DNA of 41,616 nucleotides from Halobacteriovoraceae bacterium (GCA_002715375.1 PAZA01000041.1:1-41616); one strand, 5' to 3'; positions 8,276 through 16,716 are shown, numbered from the stretch's first letter. Notes: generated from the sequence alone by a model not told the origin. A program made the numbers and translations.

Positions 8276-9415
8276 CTAAACTCCTAAAGCCTCTTTAATT
8301 TTTCTATGAACCACTTCACCTTTATGGGTGATAAGGCATGATTTTAAAATTTCATCTTCAGTGTTAAAAGAAATGATCTTTTTTTCTTTGTCATAAAACT
8401 CATTTAAAAAACTCACAAGGTTGGATGAAAACATCTGGCTTGCATGTTGAGGCACCATTCCAGGTAAATTGCCATGCCCCAATATAAAGACACCGTCTTT
8501 TTCAACCTTCTCATTAAGTTTTGAGCCTTCAACATTTCCACCTGTTTCAACGGCAAGGTCTACAATAACACTTCCTGGTTTCATCTTAGCGACCATATCT
8601 GCCGTTATAATCCGAGGAGCTGGCCGTCCAAAGACTTGCGCCGTAGTAATGACAATATCACTTTTTGCACAATGCTTGGCCATCGTTTGTCTTTGCTTTT
8701 CTAACTGCTCTTCGGTAAGGGCCTTTGCGTATCCATCTTTTGTTTGACCAGTTTCACCCAAGTCAACTTTAACAAAGGAAGCCCCGAGTGATCTAACTTG
8801 CTCCTCAACGACAGGTCTTGTATCAAAGGCCTCAACTTTTGCCCCAAGCCTTTTAGCTGTTGCAATTGCCTGAAGGCCTGCTACCCCTGCACCAATAACA
8901 AAAACTTTAGCTGGGTGGAGTGTTCCAGCTGGTGTCATCATCATAGGCAGTATTTTACCGAGTTCTCCAGCGGCTTCAATGACTGCCACGTATCCAGCTA
9001 GATTCGTTTGTGAGCTTAGAGCATCCATCTTTTGGGCTATCGTACTTCTTGGAATCATTTCAAGGCTAATACTTGAAGCTTCAGATTCTTTGAATTTTAA
9101 TACTGTTTCTTTAGAGCGGAAAGGGTCTAGAAAGCTTATGTGAAATTTATCTTTCAGCTTAGAGAGGTCTTCTTTTTCAAACTCAGGTTTTCTAACTCGT
9201 GCAAGGATATCTCCACTAGAAATCTCAGAGTCCAGGTCACTAAAAATGGTGGCACCGACTTTGGAATAATCCTCATCTTGAAAATTGGCGTTTAGTCCCG
9301 CGTCCTTTTGAATGGAGACTTGGATACCTTTATCAACAAGGTCCTTAGCTCCTTCTGGGATAAGGGCAACACGGGTTTCACCTGGATGAGTCTCTTTAGG
9401 AATAACAATTTTCAT
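8276..9415 (-). CDS. pntAA: NAD(P) transhydrogenase subunit alpha, soluble NAD-binding part
   Basis: Peripheral NAD(H)-binding subunit (domain I) of the transhydrogenase, related to alanine dehydrogenase. The start at 9415 is chosen because GGAGATCTTT precedes it, the protein then begins MKIVIPKE as the family does, and the promoter occupies the extra upstream codons up to 9481. Landmarks are PKETHPGETRVAL at the N-terminus, RSTIAQKMDALSSQ near residue 123, and the Rossmann motif GAGVAGLQAIATAKRLGA near 176. The length is about 379 residues, normal for the split subunit. It heads pntAA-pntAB-pntB. Confidence 0.95.
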   Translation of the reverse strand: MKIVIPKETHPGETRVALIPEGAKDLVDKGIQVSIQKDAGLNANFQDEDYSKVGATIFSDLDSEISSGDILARVRKPEFEKEDLSKLKDKFHISFLDPFRSKETVLKFKESEASSISLEMIPRSTIAQKMDALSSQTNLAGYVAVIEAAGELGKILPMMMTPAGTLHPAKVFVIGAGVAGLQAIATAKRLGAKVEAFDTRPVVEEQVRSLGASFVKVDLGETGQTKDGYAKALTEEQLEKQRQTMAKHCAKSDIVITTAQVFGRPAPRIITADMVAKMKPGSVIVDLAVETGGNVEGSKLNEKVEKDGVFILGHGNLPGMVPQHASQMFSSNLVSFLNEFYDKEKKIISFNTEDEILKSCLITHKGEVVHRKIKEALGV

Positions 9416-9451
9416 AAAGATCTCCAAAAGATAAAGTAAATGATTTCTACT

Positions 9452-9481
9452 ATTAAAGTCAGTTAGTGAATGTATTGTCAA
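9452..9481 (-). promoter_or_regulatory. Promoter of the pnt operon
   Basis: On the minus strand a perfect TTGACA (9476-9481) is followed after 18 bases by TTTAAT (9452-9457; 5/6). The pntAA start lies about 37 bases downstream. This is the best promoter match in the window. Confidence 0.7.
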
Positions 9482-9522
9482 CTAATTGGAATTGTTAAAT
9501 AGATAAAAGGTCTTCACTTTGA

Positions 9523-10359
9523 TCACGTTTCTTGTTTTTGAATGAGCTCTTTTCTCATCTTTTCCACTTCAACAGCGTGGTTTGAGAAAATCCAATGGAC
9601 TCCTCGGTTGACCTCTCTGAAAAAAAGATTTTTGGAGCGGACGTATCCTGTTCCTAAAATCTGGTCCTTTATTTGCAGTTTTTCTAATGTTCTTTTTCCT
9701 AAAAAGAGGTAGTGGCCTAAAAGCCCACCCAGGTTTTCTTTTTCTACGATGGTCAGGAGGTGCTTAAAGTTGAGTTCTGCCACGAGGAGTTTGGTCCCAG
9801 GCTTTAAAAAGTCAACGAGAGGAAGAGTTTCAGGGTTAAGCGTTAAAGTGTGGTAGTCGGACTGTTCTTCAAGAGGAGAAAGTATTTTTTTTAGAATGAT
9901 TTTCTGTTCCTCTAAGAAAGGGAATTCCTCTTTTTTAATCTCAATAAGAAAGTGAATTTTTTTGCCAAACTTCTCTACAACTTCTTCCAAGCTCGGAATG
10001 AGGGGGAGGTTTTCTCTCAGCTCAAGGAAGGTTTGGTCCTTAATCGTGATCTTTTTATTAAAAACTCTGTCCGCCGTCGGGTCATGGAAAACAATAGGAA
10101 CTAAGTCTTTAGTCCACCTAATATCAAACTCAACACCCCAAATACCATTTTGGACAGCAATACCGATTGATTCTAGTGTATTTTCAAAAACACTTATGTT
10201 GTCTCTTTCTCCTCTATGAGAGACTAATTTAGCGCCTTTTAGTTGATCTATGCTTGGTGTTTTTTGGGGGTAAAGTCCATAAAAGAAATCTATGATGGCC
10301 AGGAGAATTGTTTCTAAAAAAGGTGGTATCATGAAGGTAATTGTAAGGAAATTTTCCAT
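9523..10359 (-). CDS. Glycerophosphodiester phosphodiesterase family protein
   Basis: Hydrolyses glycerophosphodiesters to glycerol-3-phosphate and an alcohol, in phospholipid turnover. The family signature is present: SHRGERDNISVFENT (first catalytic His), EFDIRWTKD and FHDPT (Glu/Asp metal ligands and second His). A hydrophobic N-terminal segment (MENFLTITFMIPPFLETILL) could be a membrane anchor. The open frame extends to 10605, but the extra 82 residues are antisense to the CBS gene and look non-native. I therefore start at the ATG at 10359; an ATG at 10332 is also possible. Neither has a good ribosome binding site. The gene is divergent from the CBS gene. Confidence 0.82.
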   Translation of the reverse strand: MENFLTITFMIPPFLETILLAIIDFFYGLYPQKTPSIDQLKGAKLVSHRGERDNISVFENTLESIGIAVQNGIWGVEFDIRWTKDLVPIVFHDPTADRVFNKKITIKDQTFLELRENLPLIPSLEEVVEKFGKKIHFLIEIKKEEFPFLEEQKIILKKILSPLEEQSDYHTLTLNPETLPLVDFLKPGTKLLVAELNFKHLLTIVEKENLGGLLGHYLFLGKRTLEKLQIKDQILGTGYVRSKNLFFREVNRGVHWIFSNHAVEVEKMRKELIQKQET

Positions 10360-10411
10360 GTTGAAAATAGAAAAATAAAGTTTTTTATTTCTATAGCTAA
10401 CGGAGTAAGTA

Positions 10412-10828
10412 ATGAAAACCGAGTTAAAAGGTAGACTTAGAGTACCTCTTTCTGAGATCAATATTTCGGAGCCGAAATATTTAATTGATAATGGGACCCT
10501 TAAAGATGCTATTTCCGTTATGGAAGAATTTAATATTGGTTCTATTATTGTTATGAGTGAAAAAGTTGAATTAAAAGGAATTTTTACTGAGAGAGATATC
10601 CTCAATAAAGTTATTGGAAAAGATGTAGACCTTGACTCACCAATCTGCCTCTATATGACTCCCCATCCGAAAACCCTCCAGAAGGAACATACAGTTTTGG
10701 AGGCCATGGAATTAATGCATACAAAAAACTTTAGACACATTCCCATTGTGGATGAGGAGAAAAGGCCAATTGGAATTATATCGATTAAAGATGTCATGAA
10801 TTTTATTTATGACATGGCCATTGATTAA
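10412..10828 (+). CDS. Two-CBS-domain protein
   Basis: Stand-alone pair of CBS domains (Bateman module), about residues 12-70 and 78-136, with no attached enzyme domain. These modules usually bind adenine nucleotides and sense energy charge; the ligand here is unknown. Typical motifs are GIFTERDIL at the end of the first repeat, YMTPHPKTL starting the second, and RHIPIVDEEKRPIGIISIKDVM closing it. GGAG at 10402-10405 sits 6 bases before the ATG. A paralogue of the same architecture lies at 18517-18906. The neighbours, a glycerophosphodiesterase and an ankyrin protein, do not reveal a partner. Confidence 0.88.
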   Translation: MKTELKGRLRVPLSEINISEPKYLIDNGTLKDAISVMEEFNIGSIIVMSEKVELKGIFTERDILNKVIGKDVDLDSPICLYMTPHPKTLQKEHTVLEAMELMHTKNFRHIPIVDEEKRPIGIISIKDVMNFIYDMAID

Positions 10829-10945
10829 CTCTTCATAGAAGAATTTTTCGCTTTTAATTGAAAATCAAGTCTGACCTAGGAGTAATTGGACTATAGTGTA
10901 AAGGGTTAAATTTTTTTGTGTTAAGCATTTTTTATTGAGGATCAT

Positions 10946-12499
10946 ATGACAAAAGGCCTCGATGGTTTTCTTTCTGAAAAAATACCTGAACCTGAAGTTC
11001 TTCCAGTTCAGGAAGGTGGGGCCATTATTTTTAAGGCCGCACAAGAAGGCAGTTTAAAACTCGTTAAAAAACTCACTGAAAAAGGTCTCTGGTATAAAGT
11101 GGTAACCCCAAACCGTGAGACACTCTTACACCTTGCTTGTAAAAGTGGTGATCTAGAGCTTATTAAATTTTTAGTGGAAGTAAAAGGATTGAGCGTAAAT
11201 GATTTGAGCCATTTTGGAAGTCCCTTACTGGAAGCTGCTAATTTACCTTTTAATACTATAAAGCAACGGATGATCAAGGCAAAGGTCCTTTCGTACCTCA
11301 TTTCTCAAAATGCAGATGTAAACCTGAGTGAGCCGAGCTTTAAGGAAACCCCTCTTTTAAGAACTTGCTTAATTGGAGACTACTCTTCAACAAGTTTTCT
11401 TCTAGATAAAAATGCAGATCTAAATTTAAGGGGCCGAAATGATACGCCTCTAACCAAAACTATTCTTGGTTGCTCAGGTTCAACTGAGTCAGAGTATTTC
11501 AGGATTATAGACCTTTTGTTAAGTCGGGGAGCTTCTTTAGATGAGATGGATCGGGAAGGTTTAAAACCTATTCACAAAGCTTCCTTCAGGGCCGAAAAAG
11601 GTCTTTTGAATTTTCTTTTTGAAAAAGGTGCTGATTTGGATTCTCAAGTTCAAATGGACAATTATGGTTATGGTTCGGAAGATGTTCCTTGTTTTGTAGG
11701 AATGACACCTTTAATGTTTGGGGTTCTTTCCAAAGACCCTTCCACCGTGAAACTCCTTTTGGGTTTAGGCTCTGATCCTGATATCGCAACTTCTGATGAA
11801 GTTTTTGCTTTAGATATTGCAGAGGACCTTAATGATGAAGACCTTATTCAGGCACTTGAAGGTGATATTCAGCTTTTAGGTGAAGATAGTGAAGATCTAA
11901 GTTGGAAGAAATGGGGTGATGATGAAGATGATGAGGGAGGGTCATCTGAGGACAATGAAAATAGTGAAACAAAATTGGATTTAAAAGATGCTGAGGTTAA
12001 AAATAACCAAGAGTCAACTCAAATTGATGATTTAACTGATAAGGACGAATTGGATACAAAAACGAAAAGTCCTCAAGAAGATGAGGACTTTGAACTTCAT
12101 GATTCTAATGCTGAGTTTTCCAAGAAAAGTTTTGAAATGTTTGATGACATGGCCGAAGAAGATATCTTAGATGAGAAGGAAAAGAAAGAGAGAGAAGAAA
12201 AATTGAAAGAAGAGGAAGACGATATTCTAATAGGAGATTCACCAATAGATTTAAAAGAAGGTGGGCAAGGTGATCAAAATGTTGATGAAGGTGAATCAGC
12301 TGGAGATTTTGAAACAAAAGCAGAAAAGGCTTCAATAGAAACGATAAATGAGCAAGTTAAGTTGGAAGGAGCCGGTTTTGAAGAAAGAAGTTTTAAAATG
12401 TTTGATGATATGGCGGAGGAAGACTTAGAAGAGGGGACAATGGATGAAGTTGATCATTCGAAAAATACAGACAATAATGATGAGGAGGAAGAAGAGTGA
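10946..12499 (+). CDS. Ankyrin-repeat protein with acidic tail and a duplicated motif
   Basis: Residues about 25-310 contain ankyrin-type repeats (for example TLLHLACKSGDLELIKFLVE, PLLRTCLIGDYSSTSFLLD, PIHKASFRAEKGLLNFLFEK, TPLMFGVLSKDPSTVKLLL), a protein-binding scaffold. From about 315 to 517 the chain is highly acidic and probably disordered. Within it a motif SFxMFDDMAEED occurs twice, at residues 395-406 and 482-493, while the sequence between is unrelated low-complexity Glu/Asp/Lys. No signal peptide is seen, so it is probably cytosolic. GAGG precedes the ATG. The MDR oxidoreductase gene starts 6 bases after its stop, so the two are probably co-transcribed. Confidence 0.85.
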   Translation: MTKGLDGFLSEKIPEPEVLPVQEGGAIIFKAAQEGSLKLVKKLTEKGLWYKVVTPNRETLLHLACKSGDLELIKFLVEVKGLSVNDLSHFGSPLLEAANLPFNTIKQRMIKAKVLSYLISQNADVNLSEPSFKETPLLRTCLIGDYSSTSFLLDKNADLNLRGRNDTPLTKTILGCSGSTESEYFRIIDLLLSRGASLDEMDREGLKPIHKASFRAEKGLLNFLFEKGADLDSQVQMDNYGYGSEDVPCFVGMTPLMFGVLSKDPSTVKLLLGLGSDPDIATSDEVFALDIAEDLNDEDLIQALEGDIQLLGEDSEDLSWKKWGDDEDDEGGSSEDNENSETKLDLKDAEVKNNQESTQIDDLTDKDELDTKTKSPQEDEDFELHDSNAEFSKKSFEMFDDMAEEDILDEKEKKEREEKLKEEEDDILIGDSPIDLKEGGQGDQNVDEGESAGDFETKAEKASIETINEQVKLEGAGFEERSFKMFDDMAEEDLEEGTMDEVDHSKNTDNNDEEEEE

Positions 12500-12505
12500 G
12501 GTCTT

Positions 12506-13447
12506 ATGAAAGCTTATGTATACAGGAAATATGGTTCTCCAGATGAAGTTAAGTCTATTGAAAGGGAAGTCCCCTCCCCAAAGAAGAATGAACTCCTTAT
12601 TAAAGTAAAGGCCATAGGCCTTAACCCTTTGGATTATAGGATCAGAAGAGGCTCATTGAGACCTTTTACCAATTTTAATTTTCCAAGGCAAATAGCTTCT
12701 GATTTTTCAGGGGAAGTTGTTGAGGTCGGTGGAGAGAACTCATCTTATAACATTGGCGACCTGGTATATGGAATGGTTTTTCAATTACAATCGGGTGCAA
12801 GTGCTGAATATATTGTCTCAAAAGAAGAGAACCTTTTTCATGCACCTAAGTCTTTAAAGCTGGAAGAAGCAGCCTCGGTCCCTCTTGCTGCTCAAACTTC
12901 ATTACAGGCCCTTAGAGATATTGCGCAACTTAAAAAAGGAATGAGAGTTTTAATTAATGGGGCCAGTGGAGGCGTTGGGACTTTTGCTATCGGTCTTTCA
13001 AAGATTTTCGAAGCTCATGTTACAGCTGTTACCAGTTTTAGAAATATTTCCCTTGTGAATGAACTGGGGTCAGATGAGGTTATCGATTATACCAAAAATG
13101 ATTTTACCCAAATGAAGGGTTCTTTTGATGTCATATTTGATTGTTGGGGGAATAAAAACTTTAATATAGTAAAGGACAACCTGACTTCTTCCGGAGTTTA
13201 TGTTTCCACTATACCAAACTCGAAAAACTTCTTTTCCACATTTAAAACATCCTTTACTTCAAAAAAGGGAAAAGTCGTCCTTGTAAGGTCCAAAAAAGAA
13301 GACTTGGCCTTTTTAAAGAAAGTTATTGAGAGTCGTGAACTCAAAGTTGTCATTGAAAAGTCATTTTCCCAAGATAAAATTATTGAAGCTTATAAGCATC
13401 TTGAGACAAAAAGAACTAGGGGGAAAGTCATTGTTGTTTTAAATTAA
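12506..13447 (+). CDS. NADPH:quinone-oxidoreductase-like MDR enzyme
   Basis: Zinc-free medium-chain dehydrogenase/reductase. The N-terminal GroES-like domain (MKAYVYRKYGSPDEV, GLNPLDYRIRRGSL) is followed by the nucleotide-binding domain with INGASGGVGTFAIGLSK near residues 150-165. The zinc-ligand cysteines of alcohol dehydrogenases are missing, which favours quinone or enone reduction with NADPH. The 313-residue length fits. It starts 6 bases after the ankyrin gene with GAGG partly inside the preceding stop region, so it is translationally coupled. The true substrate is unknown. Confidence 0.86.
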   Translation: MKAYVYRKYGSPDEVKSIEREVPSPKKNELLIKVKAIGLNPLDYRIRRGSLRPFTNFNFPRQIASDFSGEVVEVGGENSSYNIGDLVYGMVFQLQSGASAEYIVSKEENLFHAPKSLKLEEAASVPLAAQTSLQALRDIAQLKKGMRVLINGASGGVGTFAIGLSKIFEAHVTAVTSFRNISLVNELGSDEVIDYTKNDFTQMKGSFDVIFDCWGNKNFNIVKDNLTSSGVYVSTIPNSKNFFSTFKTSFTSKKGKVVLVRSKKEDLAFLKKVIESRELKVVIEKSFSQDKIIEAYKHLETKRTRGKVIVVLN

Positions 13448-13468
13448 AGAGAGAAAGAAACCAAACCA

Positions 13469-13500
13469 GGAAACCCTTGGAATTCAGAGTTTCCCTTTTT
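13469..13500 (+). terminator. Candidate terminator after the ankyrin-MDR operon
   Basis: GGAAAC (13469-13474) pairs with GTTTCC (13489-13494), with further partial pairing inside the loop, and is followed by CTTTTT. It sits between convergent genes. The stem is short, so confidence is moderate. Confidence 0.5.
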
Positions 13501-13530
13501 CAAATTGAAGGACTTAGTTAAGTCAAGATT

Positions 13531-15114
13531 CTATTTACAACCATCAAATTTGCTTGTTTCTAATAGAAAGTATTGACAGTGTTTGTTGTCTCTTAAGTCA
13601 TTCCAAAAAGCAGGTATGGAGGACACTTCCTTTGCAAATAGTTCTCTCAGGGTCGTAATTTCTTTCCAACTGAGGGAAATCGCTTTTTTAAAATGGATAA
13701 TTAATTCACCTTTATCTGTTTTAATAAGTTTAAGCAGTTCTTCCTTACTGAGCTTTACTTTAGGAACACCATTAATGTTGAGAGGCCTTCTTAGCTTCCA
13801 TGTATTTTGAAACTCATTGTAGAAGGAAGTAAAAAGTTTTGAATATTCAGGGCCTTTGTATAAAACCATATTATCAAATTGGTTATGCTCTGCCTTTTTT
13901 GAAATATTATAACTTCCGGAAAATAGTTTTGTTTCAAACCCAAGTGGGTGGTAGTCAACAAGAATGTATTTGTGATGGTTCAAAAACCAAAACTTCGGGC
14001 TAGGTGAAAGTGAATAATACTTAACTCTAACTGGAGGGTTTTTACCTCTATTGCCTTCAATGTTCCGCCAGTCCTTTACAAATTTGGCCATAAGGGCACT
14101 CTTTTTTGCCTTTCTCCTAAACTCTTGATTATCAACGACAAACCTTACCTCAATTCCTCTTTTAGTGGCCTCAATAAGAGCGTCCGAAACTGGAGCTATG
14201 GCCAAATGGTTTAAGTTTAAGTGAATGGATTTTTTTGCATTTTGAATAAGATCAATGAGTTTATTTCTAACTTTCCAAGTTTGCTCTTTATTTTCATTTT
14301 TAATTCTATACATTGAGTAATAACGACCTTGCAAAAGCCTTTTGGACCCCTCTTTATTTCTACGAATTGTAAAGTTCATTGAACTTGAAAAGAAATTGAT
14401 ATTAGGTTTTAACTCTTGCTCTGCCTCTGTTTGATTTCCTAAAACTGGTGTTACTTCAGTGAAAGGAATTTCTTCAGAAATACCTTCGCCATGGGTTATG
14501 ATATCTTTCCCTGTATTCCAAAGGATCTCGAATTCAAGTTTAAATTGTCTGAATAAGCGGCTTAGCTTGTCTTCACTTGGGTTTTTACTTCTATCATGAA
14601 AAACAAAGTTTTCACTATATTTGGTCCTTGCACCCCAGGAAAAGTTCGCACTTGTATTAACAAGCTTTTTGTCATCAACAAGAGTGAATTTTTCATGCAT
14701 ATCTTTGATGGCGACTTTAAATTCAGCTCCCAGGAGTTCCAGGGCCTCAATTCGAGGGGTTAGCTTTTCACGCTTTCCTCTCCAAAGGTGGGGAGATATG
14801 ACAACTTTTATTGAAGGTTTGTTCTCTTTGGAAAGGGCCTTTTTAATGGCCTTGTCCAAGTCTTGGTCACTCCAGCTATAAATGGTGATGTAGACAAACT
14901 TTTTGGCTTCCTTAATAGAGCGGTAAATCTTTTTAAAAGCTTTTTCTCCTTGATGAGGAGAAAAAAGAGCAGAAGTTTGAGAGGTTTTATTTTGAGTGCC
15001 AGGGCTTGCACTTCTTCTCGTTTCGTTTGAGAAAGTGGGAGGTGTTAAGAAGCTAAATAACACGGCGAATAATAAAAAGCTTCTGAAGTAAGACTGTTTT
15101 TTGGTAGGTTTCAT
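13531..15114 (-). CDS. Secreted phospholipase-D-fold protein with two intact HKD motifs
   Basis: A signal peptide (residues 1-29) leads to an exported protein with two PLD half-domains. Both catalytic HxKx4D motifs are complete: H140-K142-D147, and H380-K382-D387. Each is followed by the SxN element (NTSANFSW and SGSYNIS). This two-motif form is shared by phospholipases, cardiolipin/phosphatidylserine synthases and some nucleases. Export and the lack of membrane helices favour a periplasmic or secreted lipase or nuclease (inference). About 140 residues after the second motif match nothing I recognise. It is divergent from a small unknown gene. A relative with altered motifs lies at 21471-22862. 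Confidence 0.85.
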   Translation of the reverse strand: MKPTKKQSYFRSFLLFAVLFSFLTPPTFSNETRRSASPGTQNKTSQTSALFSPHQGEKAFKKIYRSIKEAKKFVYITIYSWSDQDLDKAIKKALSKENKPSIKVVISPHLWRGKREKLTPRIEALELLGAEFKVAIKDMHEKFTLVDDKKLVNTSANFSWGARTKYSENFVFHDRSKNPSEDKLSRLFRQFKLEFEILWNTGKDIITHGEGISEEIPFTEVTPVLGNQTEAEQELKPNINFFSSSMNFTIRRNKEGSKRLLQGRYYSMYRIKNENKEQTWKVRNKLIDLIQNAKKSIHLNLNHLAIAPVSDALIEATKRGIEVRFVVDNQEFRRKAKKSALMAKFVKDWRNIEGNRGKNPPVRVKYYSLSPSPKFWFLNHHKYILVDYHPLGFETKLFSGSYNISKKAEHNQFDNMVLYKGPEYSKLFTSFYNEFQNTWKLRRPLNINGVPKVKLSKEELLKLIKTDKGELIIHFKKAISLSWKEITTLRELFAKEVSSIPAFWNDLRDNKHCQYFLLETSKFDGCK

Positions 15115-15307
15115 TATTTATTCTCTCTTAAAATTATAAATAATATTTGTTTTTGTGCTCTAGGTTTATCTAGCCGCTTCTTTTTAAACTATTTGGTCAA
15201 AATGGGAAACAGATTTTTGGGACTGTGAAAAAAAACCCCCTAATTTTTAGGTTGTTTGGGTTTTTTTGTTTTGGTGGAGCCTCTAAAAAGAAAAGGGGAG
15301 GCAACCG

Positions 15308-15328
15308 ATGAAAAGATCATTCTGGTAG
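15308..15328 (+). other. Possible leader peptide ORF (MKRSFW)
   Basis: The sequence GGGGAGG at 15295-15301, one of the strongest ribosome binding sites in the window, sits 6 bases before an ATG that opens a frame of only six codons ending in TAG at 15326-15328. The ATG of the next gene follows 8 bases later. It may be a leader for translational coupling, or the strong site may serve an unrecognised start. Speculative. Confidence 0.25.
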
Positions 15329-15336
15329 GTAAAAAA

Positions 15337-15714
15337 ATGACTAAAATTGAGAGAAAATGGGCAAAAAGCCTTTTAAAGGCCATTTTAAGTCTAAAGGGAA
15401 AAAAGACACTTGTTCTTTCAACAGAGAATGATACTTCCTCAATTACCGTATCTGAAGATGGAAAGGTGGGGAGTTCAAGGTGGTCTGAGGATATATTTTT
15501 AGCTCTTGTTGAAAAAGGTGTCCAAACTGAAGGGAGTTTGCTTATTAGGAGCAGCAATGAAAAAGGTGGAGTCCTCTATGGTGTTATTTTAGGAAGAGGA
15601 GGTCTTAGGACGCTTAGCGTTGCTCAGTTGGGACGGCTTTTTTTTAAAACCTACGGTGAGGGGGAAGTTAAAAATGTGACTCTAGGCCAGCTCAAAGTAG
15701 ACCTTATAAGTTAA
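15337..15714 (+). CDS. Hypothetical protein
   Basis: No family is recognised. From the ATG at 15337 (TAGGT upstream) the product has 125 residues, is soluble-looking and begins with a basic helix (MTKIERKWAKSLLKAILSL). Glycine-containing strands follow (GVLYGVILGRGGLRTLS). The reading frame is open further upstream to a TTG at 15256, but those extra 27 codons lack a good ribosome binding site. A very strong Shine-Dalgarno (15295-15301) lies inside that extension, out of register with any in-frame ATG, so the start is uncertain. It is divergent from the PLD gene and followed by a small secreted protein. Confidence 0.6.
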   Translation: MTKIERKWAKSLLKAILSLKGKKTLVLSTENDTSSITVSEDGKVGSSRWSEDIFLALVEKGVQTEGSLLIRSSNEKGGVLYGVILGRGGLRTLSVAQLGRLFFKTYGEGEVKNVTLGQLKVDLIS

Positions 15715-15766
15715 GCTAATGACCAAGCGAAAGAAAATCTAATTTTACAAAAAAATTTCTGGTGAT

Positions 15767-15801
15767 AAATTTCCCTGGAATTAAATTTAAATGGGAAATT
15801 T
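15767..15801 (+). promoter_or_regulatory. Hairpin over the ribosome binding site of the small secreted protein
   Basis: A perfect 9-bp inverted repeat, AAATTTCCC at 15767-15775 and GGGAAATTT at 15793-15801, with a 17-base loop, ends three bases before the ATG at 15805. The right arm contains GGGAAA, the only plausible Shine-Dalgarno of this gene. Because Ts follow, it could also be a terminator for the upstream gene. Either way it would hide the ribosome binding site when folded. Confidence 0.5.
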
Positions 15802-15804
15802 TTT

Positions 15805-16023
15805 ATGAACAAATTTATGGCCAATCCAAAATCATTAAGGACCTTCGTTATAACAGCTTTTGGTTTTATACTTTTTTTCTTTGGACTTTTTCAAGCAAGC
15901 GCTAAGGCAATGACGATTCCTTTTCCTGTAACAATTCAATGCCAGGATGGTGAAAGAGTTATTTATGTTCCCCTTGTTAAGGGAGGAGCGCCCCTTGTTC
16001 CAAAATGTGTGGCCAACATTTAA
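15805..16023 (+). CDS. Small secreted protein, two cysteines
   Basis: The 72-residue product has an N-terminal basic region, a hydrophobic core (about residues 14-29) and a likely cleavage after ASAKA (near 35). That leaves a mature peptide of about 37 residues with two cysteines (45 and 68), possibly one disulfide. No family is recognised. The start could also be the ATG at 15817, but the signal peptide is the same. The ribosome binding site lies inside a hairpin. Confidence 0.6.
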   Translation: MNKFMANPKSLRTFVITAFGFILFFFGLFQASAKAMTIPFPVTIQCQDGERVIYVPLVKGGAPLVPKCVANI

Positions 16024-16296
16024 GGTAGGGTATCGTTTAATTTTTTTTCGAGTCAATAAAATTTATTCAATATCAAAAAAACTACAAGGCCATTCTGGTT
16101 TTGTTTAGTGCCTTTAATAAAGTCTTTATTTTCAGTCATTTGTATTAGCTTGGTGGTCTAAGTCGAGGCTAAGTTTTGTCCCAGTTTAAAATAAACCGAA
16201 TTTATTTTATCTAGTAAAAAAATTGAGTGGTATAATTTTTTTTAGATCTTTCAAAAAATTCCGATCTTAGGGGTGATCATTTAAAGGAGGAAGGAA
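16024..16296. other. Non-coding region upstream of the XRE regulator gene
   Basis: No gene is seen in these 273 bases. Two AT-rich palindromes are present: AATAAAG-T-CTTTATT at 16116-16130, and AATAAA-A-TTTATT around 16055-16067. Either might be an operator, perhaps for the XRE protein encoded just downstream, but AT-rich palindromes arise easily by chance. A perfect TATAAT at 16231-16236 could be the -10 element; no good -35 was found. Confidence 0.4.
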
Positions 16297-16641
16297 ATGA
16301 GTAGATGCTTTAACCATATTGCCAAATTTTTAAAAGACAAAAGAACACATCACCCGAAAGAGTACTCTCAGTCTGAATTATCCCATATCTTGGGATACAA
16401 AAATGGCCAGTTTATTAGTAATGTTGAAAGAGGTCTTTGTTCTGTTCCTCTAAAATCACTTCCTAAAATTTGCGAAGTTTTAGAGATAAACAAAGATGAG
16501 CTTAAAAAAGTTCTTCTTGAAGATTATGAAAAGACATTAGAAGAACATCTTGAAGCATCAACAGAACCTAAAACTGAAGGAAATGTTGAGGCCCAAGAAA
16601 GCCAAAATGTTGAACCTAAGCAAGAAGCAACACCTTATTAG
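16297..16641 (+). CDS. XRE-type helix-turn-helix DNA-binding protein
   Basis: Residues about 5-70 resemble the Cro/C1 (XRE) helix-turn-helix: YSQSELSHILGYKNGQFISNVERG contains the turn and recognition helix, and LKSLPKICEVLEINKDEL is the usual closing helix pair. The last 40 residues are an acidic, Glu/Pro/Thr-rich tail that is probably disordered. The ATG follows a very strong site (AAAGGAGGAAGG). A strong terminator directly behind makes it monocistronic. It may regulate itself or nearby genes; the target is unknown. Confidence 0.82.
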   Translation: MSRCFNHIAKFLKDKRTHHPKEYSQSELSHILGYKNGQFISNVERGLCSVPLKSLPKICEVLEINKDELKKVLLEDYEKTLEEHLEASTEPKTEGNVEAQESQNVEPKQEATPY

Positions 16642-16686
16642 TAAATTGCTCTTGTCTTTTTTAAGAATCGAATTGAAATAAAAGAG

Positions 16687-16716
16687 AAAAGCACCTTAGT
16701 TGAATGGTGCTTTTTT
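16687..16716 (+). terminator. Rho-independent terminator after the XRE gene
   Basis: A 9-bp stem (AAAAGCACC at 16687-16695, GGTGCTTTT at 16706-16714) with a 10-base loop is followed by more T residues. Confidence 0.9.

Noticed and set aside
7972-9415. Split transhydrogenase alpha subunit as a frameshifted pntA
   Set aside because: The second part has its own ribosome binding site and start, and the split form is common in other bacteria.
9416-9481. 22-codon extension of pntAA
   Set aside because: It overlaps a near-consensus promoter, and the ATG at 9415 has a good Shine-Dalgarno and the family-typical start.
10360-10605. N-terminal extension of the glycerophosphodiesterase frame
   Set aside because: These 82 codons are antisense to the CBS gene, which has clear motifs and a good ribosome binding site, and they match nothing in the family.
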